A DNA stretch of 64,000 bases from Weissella confusa (GCA_016466735.1 JAAOED010000006.1:1-64000); one strand, 5' to 3'; shown: positions 26,963-35,804, counted from the stretch's first letter. Notes: a model not told the origin generated them from the letters alone. Translations and numbers: made by a program.

Positions 26963-28432
26963 ATGGACAATGCATCCATTATCACTGAAACACCGCAACG
27001 CAAGGGACTCTCACTGAAATGGAAGTGGGCACTTGGTTCCGCAGCCGGTGTTTTTTTGATATTTATAATCTTTGCTTGGTTTGTTGTGCAGGCTTTTTCA
27101 TCACAAATGTTGAAAACCGAGCGTCAACAAGTGGCGACGTCATTACAGGTCGTCACAACGCGTCTGCAAAATCTAGATGAAAAGAAGTTATCCCCAGCTG
27201 ATGTTGATGCGATGCTACGACCAAAGTCAAATGACCTGAATAAGGTTGTTAACGACCCGGTTATGCAACAAATCACCCGTCAGGATTACACAGTGATGGT
27301 CTATAACACAAGCGGTCGCCAAGTTTATCCAATTGGGGGTGCCGGTGTACCATTCCAACGCATTTCTGACTTGAGTGTGAAGATGGAACGCGTTAATGGT
27401 AGTTCTGTGTTAGTGGGTCGTCAGGAGTTGCGGAACGCAAATAACCACTTGATTGGTTATGTTGTGATTGAAAATCACCTGACGTCTTATCACAAAACGT
27501 TTAATCGCGTTTATCTAATCATTATGATTTTGATTGGTTTGGGATTGTTCTTACTTGCGTTGTGGGGATACTTTTTGTCAGATTATCTTCTACGTCCTGT
27601 CAACAACATTAAAAAAGTGGTTGATGAGATGCAGGCAGATCCACAGTCACAAGCCCGCGTGCAACACGAAGACCGCCGACCTGATGAGTTGACGGACTTG
27701 TCAGACTTGTTGAATGACATGCTGGACCGTATGCAGCGTTTTATTTTGCAACAACATCAATTCGTTGAAGACGTTTCACACGAACTACGTACGCCAGTTG
27801 CTATCGTTAAGGGCCACATGGAGTTGCTAAACCGTTGGGGTAAGGACGATCCGAAGATTCTAGCTGAGTCCATCGAGGCATCTTTGCAAGAAATGTGTCG
27901 TATGGAGGGCTTAGTTTCGGAAATGCTTGATTTGACCCGTGCTGATCAGGTGGAATTGACGTTCCGCGATGGTGATACGGACGTAAAGGACATGATTAAT
28001 GCCATTTATACCAACTTCAAGATGATTCATCCTGACTTCACGTTTGGTTTGGATGATGACTTGAAGGGGCCAACGATTGTTAATATGAATCGTGATCACT
28101 TAGAGCAAATTCTAATTATCTTGTCGGACAATGCTGTTAAATATAGCCAAAACCGCAAGGAAATTCATTTTGCTGCGTCACGTTCCGGGAATTTTGTACA
28201 ATTGGCCGTCCAAGATTTCGGTGAAGGTATTTCGCCAGAAGATGCTGCGCGCGTCTTTGACCGATTCTATCGCGTGGATAAGGCGCGTTCTCGTAAGCAA
28301 GGTGGTAACGGCCTTGGTTTGAGTATTGCGCAAAAACTAGTCGAGGGTTATGGCGGTAAGATTGAGCTAGAATCTGCCATCGGGCAAGGATCAATCTTCC
28401 GAATTACATTGCCTATTAAGCCAGAAAAATAG
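26963..28432 (+). CDS. arlS: ArlS-like sensor histidine kinase
   Basis: A 489-residue membrane kinase: a first helix at about 22-46, an extracellular sensor region of about 130 residues, a second helix (LIIMILIGLGLFLLALWGYF), a HAMP domain, HisKA with the phospho-His in EDVSHELRTPVAIVKGH, and an HATPase domain (ILSDNAVKYS, FGEGISPED, GGNGLGLSIAQ). The HisKA region LLNRWGKDDPKILAESIEAS matches ArlS closely as I recall it. It is in an operon with arlR and ends at a terminator. Confidence 0.87.
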   Translation: MDNASIITETPQRKGLSLKWKWALGSAAGVFLIFIIFAWFVVQAFSSQMLKTERQQVATSLQVVTTRLQNLDEKKLSPADVDAMLRPKSNDLNKVVNDPVMQQITRQDYTVMVYNTSGRQVYPIGGAGVPFQRISDLSVKMERVNGSSVLVGRQELRNANNHLIGYVVIENHLTSYHKTFNRVYLIIMILIGLGLFLLALWGYFLSDYLLRPVNNIKKVVDEMQADPQSQARVQHEDRRPDELTDLSDLLNDMLDRMQRFILQQHQFVEDVSHELRTPVAIVKGHMELLNRWGKDDPKILAESIEASLQEMCRMEGLVSEMLDLTRADQVELTFRDGDTDVKDMINAIYTNFKMIHPDFTFGLDDDLKGPTIVNMNRDHLEQILIILSDNAVKYSQNRKEIHFAASRSGNFVQLAVQDFGEGISPEDAARVFDRFYRVDKARSRKQGGNGLGLSIAQKLVEGYGGKIELESAIGQGSIFRITLPIKPEK

Positions 28433-28438
28433 TACACT

Positions 28439-28475
28439 AAAAGCTGTGGCCAATTCAGTTGGTCGCAGCTTTTTA
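28439..28475 (+). terminator. Terminator of the ArlRS-like operon
   Basis: AAAGCTGTGGCCAA pairs with TTGGTCGCAGCTTT, followed by TT. Strong stem, short T tract. Confidence 0.75.
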
Positions 28476-28497
28476 AATGATATGAGAGATAAAGATT

Positions 28498-29499
28498 ATG
28501 ATTTTAAAACACGTTATTTTGCACATTTTGGATAAAGATGCAGGAAACCTAATTGCATCTCAGGCTGAAATTGACCTAACTCAGCCTGGGCTACATGATT
28601 ATCTAGAAAAGATTATCATGAAGTTCCAGACGGGTGACTTTAAACCCGGCACGTTAACTGGCGAGGATTATTTGGCCAAGACCATCGATGATAACAATGG
28701 GTTGTCATTCGCTGAAAAAACCACGCAACTTGCTGAAAAGTTGTTTGATACCATTGCGGCAAGCGAGGCTGTGCCGGCTGGTGATTTGTTAAGCTTTGAG
28801 TTTGCAGAAGGAACCGACGACTTCTTCGGCTTGATAAAACTAAACTTTGCGCCACGCTATGCGCACATTGTCGATTATCGCGATGATCAGTTGGTGAATA
28901 ACTTGGTTTTGAATCAAGCTGTGTTACCTGGTGCAAATCAAAAGGCAGACGAAGGTATCATTGTTAATTTAATGACTGGTGCGTATATGCTGGTGGAGAA
29001 GCAATATTTGATTGATGGTCACCGTATTAATTACTTCTCTGAACGTTTCTTGGAGATTAAACCAGAAGAGTCTACTAAGGATAATATCAAGGTGATTAAG
29101 CGCGCTGTTAAGACAGTTGCGGATAAGTTTGACGTGCCTGAACACGAAGCGATGGCGGCCACGCAAAGTGCCATTTTCGAGTCTGTCTCGGACGGAGGTC
29201 AAATTAACACGGCCGATATTGCCGAAGCTGTCTTTAAGGGCAACATTTCAGCAAAGCAAGCGTACAACGAAGTGATTGCTGACAAGGAACTGGATACTGA
29301 AATCGACGTGCCTAATGTTGAGCGGGTGGAGAAGAAGTACCGCCTACAACGTTTCAAGTTGGATTCTGGTATCGAGATTGCGATTCCAATGGATATTTAC
29401 CAAGACCGTAGCAAGGTTGAATTTGTGAACAATCCGGATGGTACGATGTCACTTGTAATCAAGGACATTGAATCGATTGTTAATAAGTTCAACTCATAA
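28498..29499 (+). CDS. Nucleoid-associated protein (YejK/NdpA-like)
   Basis: A 333-residue soluble protein of the bacterial nucleoid-associated NdpA/YejK family (PF04245). The family N-terminus is ILKHVILHILDKDAG. The mid-region YRDDQLVNNLVLNQAVLPG is followed by ADEGIIVNLMTGAYMLVEKQYLIDG split over about 140-190. Its role in chromosome structure is inferred from the enterobacterial homologue and may differ. ATG 28498 has GAGAGA-type weak complementarity upstream. It is monocistronic with a strong bidirectional terminator shared with the convergent Spx-like gene. Confidence 0.8.
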   Translation: MILKHVILHILDKDAGNLIASQAEIDLTQPGLHDYLEKIIMKFQTGDFKPGTLTGEDYLAKTIDDNNGLSFAEKTTQLAEKLFDTIAASEAVPAGDLLSFEFAEGTDDFFGLIKLNFAPRYAHIVDYRDDQLVNNLVLNQAVLPGANQKADEGIIVNLMTGAYMLVEKQYLIDGHRINYFSERFLEIKPEESTKDNIKVIKRAVKTVADKFDVPEHEAMAATQSAIFESVSDGGQINTADIAEAVFKGNISAKQAYNEVIADKELDTEIDVPNVERVEKKYRLQRFKLDSGIEIAIPMDIYQDRSKVEFVNNPDGTMSLVIKDIESIVNKFNS

Positions 29500-29509
29500 T
29501 GATGGATAC

Positions 29510-29550
29510 AAAAAAAGACGAGTTCGCATAAAACGAACTCGTCTTTTTCT
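29510..29550. terminator. Bidirectional terminator between convergent genes
   Basis: AAAAAGACGAGTTCG pairs with CGAACTCGTCTTTTT, giving T runs on both strands. It serves the nucleoid protein (+) and the Spx-like gene (-). Confidence 0.92.
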
Positions 29551-29555
29551 TTGAA

Positions 29556-29984
29556 TTAATTTTCTTCTTCGTCCAACTCAGCAGAACGTTGCAAAAGTGC
29601 TTGCAGTTCGTTCTTACGACGATCGCGTGGAATGAACAACCCCAACATATCTTCATTAATTCCCGCCATGACATGGACAACCTCACCAGCTTCGTTTGTC
29701 TCAACTGTTAGAGGTGACTTCAACGACTTGTTTGGACTTGCAATAACGTCATTAATTGTCCAGTCGTCAATTGACATACCGCGTGGATTCTTGAAAATGG
29801 TTGCTTCAGGATCCTCAGCGGCGCAAATGGCACGCATCGTTGGTACTGAAACAGGGAGGGATGATGAGTCCTTCAACTGTACTAGCTCGTAGTCTAAGTT
29901 GTTACGTTCGAAAAAGCTCTCGACTGACTTCAATGCGTTCAACGCTGAAGTGCGGTGAGAAAATGAATAAACCGTGACAGCTAT
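29556..29984 (-). CDS. Spx/ArsC-family-like protein, apparent AUA start, cysteines lost
   Basis: The canonical-start frame begins at TTG 29942, but the open frame continues upstream to a stop at 29996-29994. The added residues (IAVTVYSFSHRTSALNALK) form the missing first strand and helix of an Spx-type fold. The C-terminal part aligns with Spx: SPLTVET, then MAGINEDMLGLFIPRDRRK, compared with the PII(I)DEK / GYNEDEIRRFLPRKVR pattern. The only in-frame codon correctly placed after a ribosome binding site is ATA 29984-29982: GAGGG at 29995-29991 with a 6-nt gap. At the CxxC position of Spx the protein has no cysteine, and the Spx Gly52 region is AEDPEA. It is probably a redox-insensitive Spx-like regulator of 142 residues; partner and targets are unknown. 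Confidence 0.65.
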   Translation of the reverse strand: MAVTVYSFSHRTSALNALKSVESFFERNNLDYELVQLKDSSSLPVSVPTMRAICAAEDPEATIFKNPRGMSIDDWTINDVIASPNKSLKSPLTVETNEAGEVVHVMAGINEDMLGLFIPRDRRKNELQALLQRSAELDEEEN

Positions 29985-30241
29985 GAAATTCCCTCAATTC
30001 AATCTTTTACTAATGTTTCTATTTTCACACATATAAAAAAACAGTCAAGTCTTTATAAGAGTTTTGATGTCATCTTAATGTTTCATTTGTGACAATGTGA
30101 GAATTGGGTTTTAATCAGGTTAGAAAACGGTTTGATTTAGGTCATTGAATTGCCACGTGTCCTAAACAAGCGTAAACTAACTTGATGTATATTTATGATG
30201 TTTTCGTAAATTAAATATGAATTTTTCAAGGGGTTATTCTT

Positions 30242-31726
30242 ATGGACAAGAAGAAAATCGGCCTTGGTGCGTTAATCATGATGATGTTTACCACCATCTT
30301 TGGTTTCGCCAACGGGCCTGTGGCCTTTGAGCGTATGGGTTATGCAGCAATTATTTGGTATGTTTTGGGTGCCTTGTTGTTCTTCCTACCAACTTCAATG
30401 ATGTATGCCGAGTTTGGTGCATCATTTAAGGACGCTAAGGGTGGTATTTACTCATGGATGGAGCGTTCATTGGGTAAGAAGGTTGCCTTCATTGCAACTT
30501 TCATCGGATTGGCATCATGGGTGATTTGGATGATTTCCGTTTCACAAAAGGTGTGGATTCCGCTCTCAACTTTGATTTTTGGTAAAGATATGACGACGAC
30601 TTGGTCATTGTTCGGTTTGAACGGTGGTCAAACGGTTGGTGTTTTGGCCGTTCTGTTCATCTTGGTTGTTGCATACTTTGTAACCCGTGGTGTTAAGTCA
30701 ATTTCACGAATTTCTGCTTTGGGCGGTATGTTCGTTATGGCGTTGAACGTCATCCTATTGTTGGCTTCAATCGCCGTGTTGATTGGTCACGGAGGTAACT
30801 TCGCTGAGCCGTTGAAGTTACGATCATTCTTTATCTCAGGTAGCCCTGATTATCAAACGATTGGTCAAATGATTTCATTCGCATTGTACGCTATTTTTGC
30901 TTACGCCGGTTTGGAACAAATGGGTGGTATCATGGAAGACGTTGATAACGCTGAAAAGACGTATCCAAAGGCCGCTTTGATTGCTACGACCATCATCGGT
31001 TTGGGTTACGCTATCTCAATCTTGCTTTGGGGTGCATCAACAAACTGGACATCTTTGTCAGCCGACAAGTCTGCTAACCTTGGAAACATCACGTATGTGT
31101 TGATGAATAATCTTGGGGTGCAATTAGGTGATGCGTTTGGTATGACGCACGGCGCCGGTTTGGTCTTGGGATCAATCTTTGCCCGCTTTGCCGGTATTTC
31201 AATGTTCTTTGCATATGTTGGGTCATTCTTTGTTTTGACATATGCACCATTGAAGTCATTCATCTTGGGATCACCAAAGGAAGTCTGGCCAAAGAAGTTC
31301 ATCGCTTTGAATGAACACGATGTTCCTGCTGTTGCCGTATGGTCACAAGCCATCTTGGTGTCAATCTTGGTTATCATGATTTCATTCGGTGGTAAGAGCG
31401 CTGAACAACTATACCTGGTCTTGACGAATATGGGTAACGTGTCTTCAACGTTGCCTTACGTCTTCTTGGTTGCTGCGTTCCCATTGTTTAAGCGTTTGAA
31501 TGATGTTGAACGTCCATTCGTTTTCTACAAGAATCCAACAATTACTTGGATTATCACAATCCTTGTTGAAGCACTGACGATTGTATCAATCTTGTTGACG
31601 ATTATTTCACCATTCCAAACTGGTGATTTGTTCAGTGGTATCTGGACTATCGTCGGACCAATCTTCTTCGGTGTACTAGCGTGGGTATTATTCACGTTGG
31701 GTGAGAAGAAGCACGGTAAGTTATAA
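30242..31726 (+). CDS. yjeM: YjeM-like APC-superfamily amino acid permease
   Basis: A 494-residue inner-membrane permease with about 12 helices. The opening GLGALIMMMFTTIFGFANGP and the segment GGIYSWMERSLGKKVAFIAT match Escherichia coli YjeM, a member of the glutamate:GABA-antiporter-like branch of the APC superfamily. Substrate is not established for the family. ATG 30242 sits behind AAGGGG. The 257 nt upstream hold AT-rich sequence with no clear consensus promoter, shared back-to-back with the minus-strand Spx-like gene. Confidence 0.85.
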   Translation: MDKKKIGLGALIMMMFTTIFGFANGPVAFERMGYAAIIWYVLGALLFFLPTSMMYAEFGASFKDAKGGIYSWMERSLGKKVAFIATFIGLASWVIWMISVSQKVWIPLSTLIFGKDMTTTWSLFGLNGGQTVGVLAVLFILVVAYFVTRGVKSISRISALGGMFVMALNVILLLASIAVLIGHGGNFAEPLKLRSFFISGSPDYQTIGQMISFALYAIFAYAGLEQMGGIMEDVDNAEKTYPKAALIATTIIGLGYAISILLWGASTNWTSLSADKSANLGNITYVLMNNLGVQLGDAFGMTHGAGLVLGSIFARFAGISMFFAYVGSFFVLTYAPLKSFILGSPKEVWPKKFIALNEHDVPAVAVWSQAILVSILVIMISFGGKSAEQLYLVLTNMGNVSSTLPYVFLVAAFPLFKRLNDVERPFVFYKNPTITWIITILVEALTIVSILLTIISPFQTGDLFSGIWTIVGPIFFGVLAWVLFTLGEKKHGKL

Positions 31727-31734
31727 TAGATATT

Positions 31735-31766
31735 CAAAAAACGTGTCTGAAAAGGCACGTTTTTTC
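31735..31766 (+). terminator. Terminator of yjeM
   Basis: AAAAAACGTGTC pairs with GGCACGTTTTTT. Confidence 0.85.
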
Positions 31767-31821
31767 TTGCCGATTTTAAAGTGCGGGAGTAACCTATATT
31801 ACAACTAAGGAGGCAAGTAAC

Positions 31822-32211
31822 ATGCCAAAAATGAATATCGATATGATTAAGGGCCGCACGCCAGAAGAAATTAAGCAAATTTTGGACATTTCATATGAAG
31901 TGATGCTGGCTGCATTTGGGGCACCAGATGGTGATCGTTACCAAATCGTGACGCAACACGAGCCTTACGAGATGCAAATTTTGGACACTGGTCTAGGAAT
32001 TGAACGCACTGACAAAGTGCTTGTCTTCAGTTTGGTAACTCGTCCACGTACGACTGAACAAAAGGTTAACTTCTATAATAATCTTGTTTCAGAGTTGCAC
32101 GAGAAGACAGGACTACGAAAAGAAGATGTGATGATTAACCTGGTTGTAAATACTGATGAAGACTGGAGTTTCGGTTACGGTGAAGCACAGTTCTTGACTG
32201 GTAAGTTGTAA
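31822..32211 (+). CDS. Tautomerase-family protein (Tautomerase_2 type)
   Basis: A 129-residue 4-oxalocrotonate-tautomerase-superfamily protein of the larger Tautomerase_2 group. The catalytic N-terminal proline is present once Met is removed (MPKMNID). Conserved family blocks are visible: DRYQIVTQHEP, DTGLGIERTDKVLVF, RPRTTEQK, and NTDEDWSFGYGEAQFLTG. Substrate is unknown. AAGGAGG precedes ATG 31822. It lies 19 nt ahead of a hypothetical gene with which it is probably co-transcribed. Confidence 0.88.
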   Translation: MPKMNIDMIKGRTPEEIKQILDISYEVMLAAFGAPDGDRYQIVTQHEPYEMQILDTGLGIERTDKVLVFSLVTRPRTTEQKVNFYNNLVSELHEKTGLRKEDVMINLVVNTDEDWSFGYGEAQFLTGKL

Positions 32212-32230
32212 TCAGAAAGGAGTATACCTG

Positions 32231-32611
32231 ATGTTGCCAGATGAAGAAGAGTATCAACCAATTGATGAGTTAACAAGTGACGAGCATAGTTGGTATGCCG
32301 TTCGTATGGTTGGCGAAGATGTCGATACGTTATTAACAGCTGCGACAACCGAGTCTGACGCAGAAGGTATTGCTCATCGAACAGCGACGCAATACCCTGA
32401 TTTTTCATTTTCCGTTGTCCCAGTGACCGGTATTTTTATGGATAATACCCGTTATGATAAGATGACTGATCTCCAATGGTACGGTGTCATGCCGGCAAGT
32501 CGTAAAGATAACTACATCACACAGATATTCGCTAATTTCAAGGATTTGAATACATTTTTAAGTGATAATCGCGCAGAAAAGTATCGTTTTGTCAGTTTAA
32601 TGATTAAATAA
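32231..32611 (+). CDS. Hypothetical protein after the tautomerase gene
   Basis: A 126-residue soluble acidic protein that I do not recognise. There is no signal peptide, membrane helix or cysteine. It is rich in Asp/Thr/Tyr, with VRMVGEDVDTLLTAATTESDAEGIAHRTA split across residues 24-52, suggesting an alpha/beta fold. AAAGGAGT precedes ATG 32231. It ends 5 nt before the -35 of the tRNA-Gly promoter. Co-occurrence with the tautomerase is the only functional hint. Confidence 0.7.
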   Translation: MLPDEEEYQPIDELTSDEHSWYAVRMVGEDVDTLLTAATTESDAEGIAHRTATQYPDFSFSVVPVTGIFMDNTRYDKMTDLQWYGVMPASRKDNYITQIFANFKDLNTFLSDNRAEKYRFVSLMIK

Positions 32612-32615
32612 AGGG

Positions 32616-32644
32616 TTGACGTTGTAACGTTTTACCTGTATTAT
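32616..32644 (+). promoter_or_regulatory. tRNA-Gly promoter
   Basis: TTGACG (32616-32621), a 17-nt spacer and TATTAT (32639-32644). A 10-bp dyad (32646-32655 with 32662-32671) covers the predicted start site. Confidence 0.75.
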
Positions 32645-32677
32645 TAACTATGTTGTTGAGGCAACGTAGTTAAATAT

Positions 32678-32749
32678 GCGGATGTAGTACAATGGCTAGT
32701 GCTCCAGCCTTCCAAGCTGGGAATGCGGGTTCGATTCCCGTCGTCCGCT
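32678..32749 (+). tRNA. tRNA-Gly (anticodon UCC)
   Basis: Acceptor arm GCGGATG pairs with CGTCCGC (one G-U), followed by discriminator T; CCA is not encoded. The anticodon stem CCAGC/GCTGG encloses the loop CTTCCAA with anticodon TCC, which reads GGA and GGG. The T arm is GCGGG-TTCGATT-CCCGT. It is a single gene with its own promoter and a strong terminator. Confidence 0.96.
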
Positions 32750-32756
32750 TACTTAA

Positions 32757-32788
32757 ACAATCATCGATTCGTCGATGGTTGTTTTTTT
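32757..32788 (+). terminator. Terminator of tRNA-Gly
   Basis: AACAATCATCGA pairs with TCGATGGTTGTT around a TTCG loop, followed by a T run. Confidence 0.92.
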
Positions 32789-32866
32789 GTAAAGTAAGTT
32801 CGCAAAGAATAACCGTGTGCTATAATAGATACGTTAAAAAAAGAGATAGATAAGGATGTTATTTCC

Positions 32867-33808
32867 ATGAAGATTAAAGGCTTGACGCCAATTTTGTTGA
32901 TTCTGTTGGTTATTTTGTTTGTGACGGGGCACGGTTACTTCCTTGAAGGCCCATTGACTAATTTCATGCACATGTCTGAAAACTGGATTGGCGGCGCTAA
33001 TGCAGTTGGTTGGTCAATCATCATTTTGACATTCGTTGTCCGTTTGGTATTGTTGCCATTTATGGTGCACCAACAACGTGCCGCAACGATTCAACAAGAA
33101 AAGATGCGTTTGTTGCAACCGCAAATGACTAAGATTCAAGAAGCGCAAAAGAACGCCCAAACGCAAGAAGAGAAGATGCTTGCTTCTCAAGCGATGATGG
33201 CTGTCTACCGCGAAAATGGTGTGTCATTGCTAGGTGGGATGAACTTTACCGTTTTGATCATTCAATGGCCTGTGTTCATGGGATTGTATGCAGCCATTAA
33301 GAACTCACCAGATTTGGTCAACGCAAGTTTCTTCGGAATCAAGTTGGCTCACCAATCACCAGTATTGGCCATTGCAACTGCCGTTGTTTACGGTGCACAA
33401 GCATATTTGTCAATGGTTGGTGTACCAGCTGAGCAAAAGAAGCAAATGCAATCAATGATGATGATTATGCCTATCATGATGTTGTTCATGACTTGGGTGA
33501 CCAATGGTGGTATCGCGTTGTACTTCTTCGTCGGTGCTTTGGTTATGATCATCCAAACGTTGATTATCATCGTTTGGCGTCCACGTTTGCGTCAACACGT
33601 TGCTGACACGTTCGAAGTTAAGGATGTTGTTGACGATGCCTTGTCTGGTAAGTTGCAATCAGAACCAACTGGTCCATTTGCGCAAGCTATGAAGGCTGCA
33701 CAAGCACAACAGGAAGCACAAGCTCGTAAGGATATTACGGATGACGCCAACGAAAACACACACCCTGAATCAAAGGGTGGTCGTAATGCTGGTAAGCAAA
33801 AGCGCTAA
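32867..33808 (+). CDS. yidC: YidC/Oxa1 membrane protein insertase
   Basis: Inserts membrane proteins alone or with SecYEG. The 313-residue protein has the YidC/OxaA core of about five helices, with the conserved positively charged groove residue in IILTFVVRLVLLPFM, and a long polar Gln/Ala-rich tail ending in a basic stretch. Gram-positive YidC proteins are normally lipoproteins with a cysteine after the first hydrophobic segment. Here the segment is LLVILFVTGHGYFLEG with no cysteine, so it is probably anchored by an uncleaved helix. It is driven by an extended -10 (TGC then TATAAT, 32821-32826) and is monocistronic. Confidence 0.9.
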   Translation: MKIKGLTPILLILLVILFVTGHGYFLEGPLTNFMHMSENWIGGANAVGWSIIILTFVVRLVLLPFMVHQQRAATIQQEKMRLLQPQMTKIQEAQKNAQTQEEKMLASQAMMAVYRENGVSLLGGMNFTVLIIQWPVFMGLYAAIKNSPDLVNASFFGIKLAHQSPVLAIATAVVYGAQAYLSMVGVPAEQKKQMQSMMMIMPIMMLFMTWVTNGGIALYFFVGALVMIIQTLIIIVWRPRLRQHVADTFEVKDVVDDALSGKLQSEPTGPFAQAMKAAQAQQEAQARKDITDDANENTHPESKGGRNAGKQKR

Positions 33809-33818
33809 TTAGTTTGAC

Positions 33819-33852
33819 AGCCAGTGGCCTATTTTGGGCCGCTGGCTTTTTT
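33819..33852 (+). terminator. Terminator of yidC
   Basis: AGCCAGTGGCC pairs with GGCCGCTGGCT, followed by TTTTTT. Confidence 0.9.
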
Positions 33853-33926
33853 CATGTCTGGAAAATAGAATTTTCATGTTTTATCATGTGCATTAATGTA
33901 CAATATATGTACGGAGGGTGGAACGC

Positions 33927-34745
33927 ATGACAATTAATCATACAAAAGACTCAACCCGTTATCCTGACCTACGCGGGAAAACGGCGGTTGTAACTGGAAG
34001 TTCTTCTGGTATTGGTGAAGCGATTGCACGTCACATGGGATCTGAAGCAATGAACGTGGTGATTAACTACATTAACGCTGACGAAAAAGTGATTGATGGT
34101 TTGATTTATCTGATTGAACAATCAGGCGGTCGCGCAGTGGGGATTCGTGCCGACGTTGGAACAGAAGCTGGTGTGCAGGCAATTTACGACAAGGCGATTG
34201 AAGCCTTTGGCGATATCGACGTCTGGGTTAATAACGCCGGTTTCGAAATCCAATCAGAGACACACGAAACATCATATGAAGACTGGCAACGTGTGCTTCA
34301 CGTTGACTTGGACGGTGTTTTCTTAGGAACAAAAATCGCCGTCCAACACTTCCTGAAGCATAATAAAAAGGGTAACATCCTAAACACTTCATCAATTCAC
34401 GATATCATTCCTTGGCCGACGTATGCTTCATACGCAACGGCCAAGGCCGGTGTCTTGATGTTTACGAAGACAACGGCGCTTGAGTATGCTGAACGTGGCA
34501 TTCGTATCAACGCCATTTCACCAGGCGCGTTGGAAACGCCGATTAACGCACAACGTTTTGCTGACCCAGCAGTTCGTGCCGACACAGAAGGCATGATTCC
34601 AATGAAGAAGGTCGGCGATCCTGTTGATGTCGCTAACGCAGCTGTATGGCTGATTTCTAACGAAGCTTCATACATTACGGGCACGACATTATATATCGAC
34701 GGTGGAATTACGTTATATAACGAATTCCAAGGTGGTCGTGGTTAA
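33927..34745 (+). CDS. Short-chain dehydrogenase (glucose 1-dehydrogenase-like)
   Basis: A 272-residue classical SDR with the cofactor loop VVTGSSSGIGEA (about residues 20-31), NNAG, the catalytic Ser of NTSSIHD, YASYATAKAG (catalytic YxxxK), and the C-terminal TLYIDGGITLYNEFQGGRG. The ending resembles bacillary glucose 1-dehydrogenases, which use NAD(P), but substrate cannot be fixed from sequence. ATG 33927 lies 8 nt after GGAGGG; an in-frame GTG at 33918 is inside that ribosome binding site. Monocistronic. Confidence 0.85.
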   Translation: MTINHTKDSTRYPDLRGKTAVVTGSSSGIGEAIARHMGSEAMNVVINYINADEKVIDGLIYLIEQSGGRAVGIRADVGTEAGVQAIYDKAIEAFGDIDVWVNNAGFEIQSETHETSYEDWQRVLHVDLDGVFLGTKIAVQHFLKHNKKGNILNTSSIHDIIPWPTYASYATAKAGVLMFTKTTALEYAERGIRINAISPGALETPINAQRFADPAVRADTEGMIPMKKVGDPVDVANAAVWLISNEASYITGTTLYIDGGITLYNEFQGGRG

Positions 34746-34759
34746 TTATCGCTATAAGG

Positions 34760-34788
34760 GACATGTTCAGCTTGGGCATGTCTTTTTT
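34760..34788 (+). terminator. Terminator after the SDR gene
   Basis: GACATG pairs with CATGTC with a mid-size loop, followed by TTTTTT. Confidence 0.75.
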
Positions 34789-34857
34789 AGTGACCTGACA
34801 TGCTGAAAACTGTGATATGATTGTGGCATTAAGGATTTAGTACTGGGGGCAATTCAT

Positions 34858-35757
34858 ATGGCAGAAAACATTATGCCAGAGCGTCTAATTGAAAAAATGC
34901 GACTACGTGACTTCGCGGTTTTTACAATTGGAACAGCTATGTATGCGTGGGGGCTTGTTAACGTGAATATCCCTAATCACCTAGCCGAAGGTGGTGTAAC
35001 GGGTATTACGTTGATTTTTAAGGCGTTGCTAAATATTAATCCTGCGTTATCAACGTTATTTTTGAACATTCCATTGCTCTTGATTGGGTTGCGCATGTTA
35101 GGAAAGCGCGCATTGATTTACACATTGTATGGTATTTTTAGCTTGTCATTCTGGTTGTGGCTATGGCAACTGATTCCATTTGATTTGGACTTGCAACATG
35201 ACCTGCTGATTTCGGCTTTATTGGCCGGACTGTTTGGTGGATTAGGATCTGGGCTAATTTATCGCTATGGTGGCACAACCGGTGGTACGGACGTGATTGC
35301 CCGTATTCTGGAACAGAAGTTGAACATCCCCATGGGGCGTACCTTGTTCGCATTGGACGTTGTCGTCTTGACGGCTTCACTGGTATACATCAACGTCGTT
35401 CAAATGATGTATACCGTTATCGCAGCCTTTGTGTTCGCGCAAATGGTTAACTTCACCCAAAAGGGGTCTTATGCGGCTCGTGCATTCTTAATCTTCACTT
35501 CTAAGCCGGAGGAAATCTCGCATGCAATTATGCAAGACTTGGAACGTGGGACATCGCTGCTGCATGCTGAAGGTGGCTTTACTCACAACAATCAACGTGT
35601 CGTCTATGCAGTAGTTGATCCATCAGAAATGAACGTGGTGCGAAAGATTATTGATGATATTGATCCACGTGCATTCGTAACCGTCATGGATACACAAGAA
35701 ACATTGGGTGAGGGATTCTCGTTCGCTCGGCCCAAGAAATCATTCTTTAAGTTTTAA
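34858..35757 (+). CDS. yitT: YitT family membrane protein
   Basis: A 299-residue protein with about six helices of the YitT (DUF161) type, including the family motif GLIYRYGGTTGGTDVIARIL, and a C-terminal cytoplasmic DUF2179 domain (about 205-285). The family is widespread in Firmicutes with unproven function, possibly small-molecule transport or sensing. ATG 34858 follows TGGGGG. It is monocistronic with a long-stem terminator. Confidence 0.87.
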   Translation: MAENIMPERLIEKMRLRDFAVFTIGTAMYAWGLVNVNIPNHLAEGGVTGITLIFKALLNINPALSTLFLNIPLLLIGLRMLGKRALIYTLYGIFSLSFWLWLWQLIPFDLDLQHDLLISALLAGLFGGLGSGLIYRYGGTTGGTDVIARILEQKLNIPMGRTLFALDVVVLTASLVYINVVQMMYTVIAAFVFAQMVNFTQKGSYAARAFLIFTSKPEEISHAIMQDLERGTSLLHAEGGFTHNNQRVVYAVVDPSEMNVVRKIIDDIDPRAFVTVMDTQETLGEGFSFARPKKSFFKF

Positions 35758-35761
35758 AATG

Positions 35762-35804
35762 AAAGCTGGCATTAACGATTTAACAACGTTAATGCCAGCT
35801 TTTT
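35762..35804 (+). terminator. Terminator of yitT
   Basis: AAAGCTGGCATTAACG pairs with CGTTAATGCCAGCTTT, followed by a T tract. Confidence 0.92.

Noticed and set aside
29556-29942. 128-residue protein from TTG 29942 as the full Spx-like gene
   Set aside because: It lacks the first beta strand of the fold and has no ribosome binding site at that TTG; the upstream GAGGG and conserved-looking residues point to 29984.
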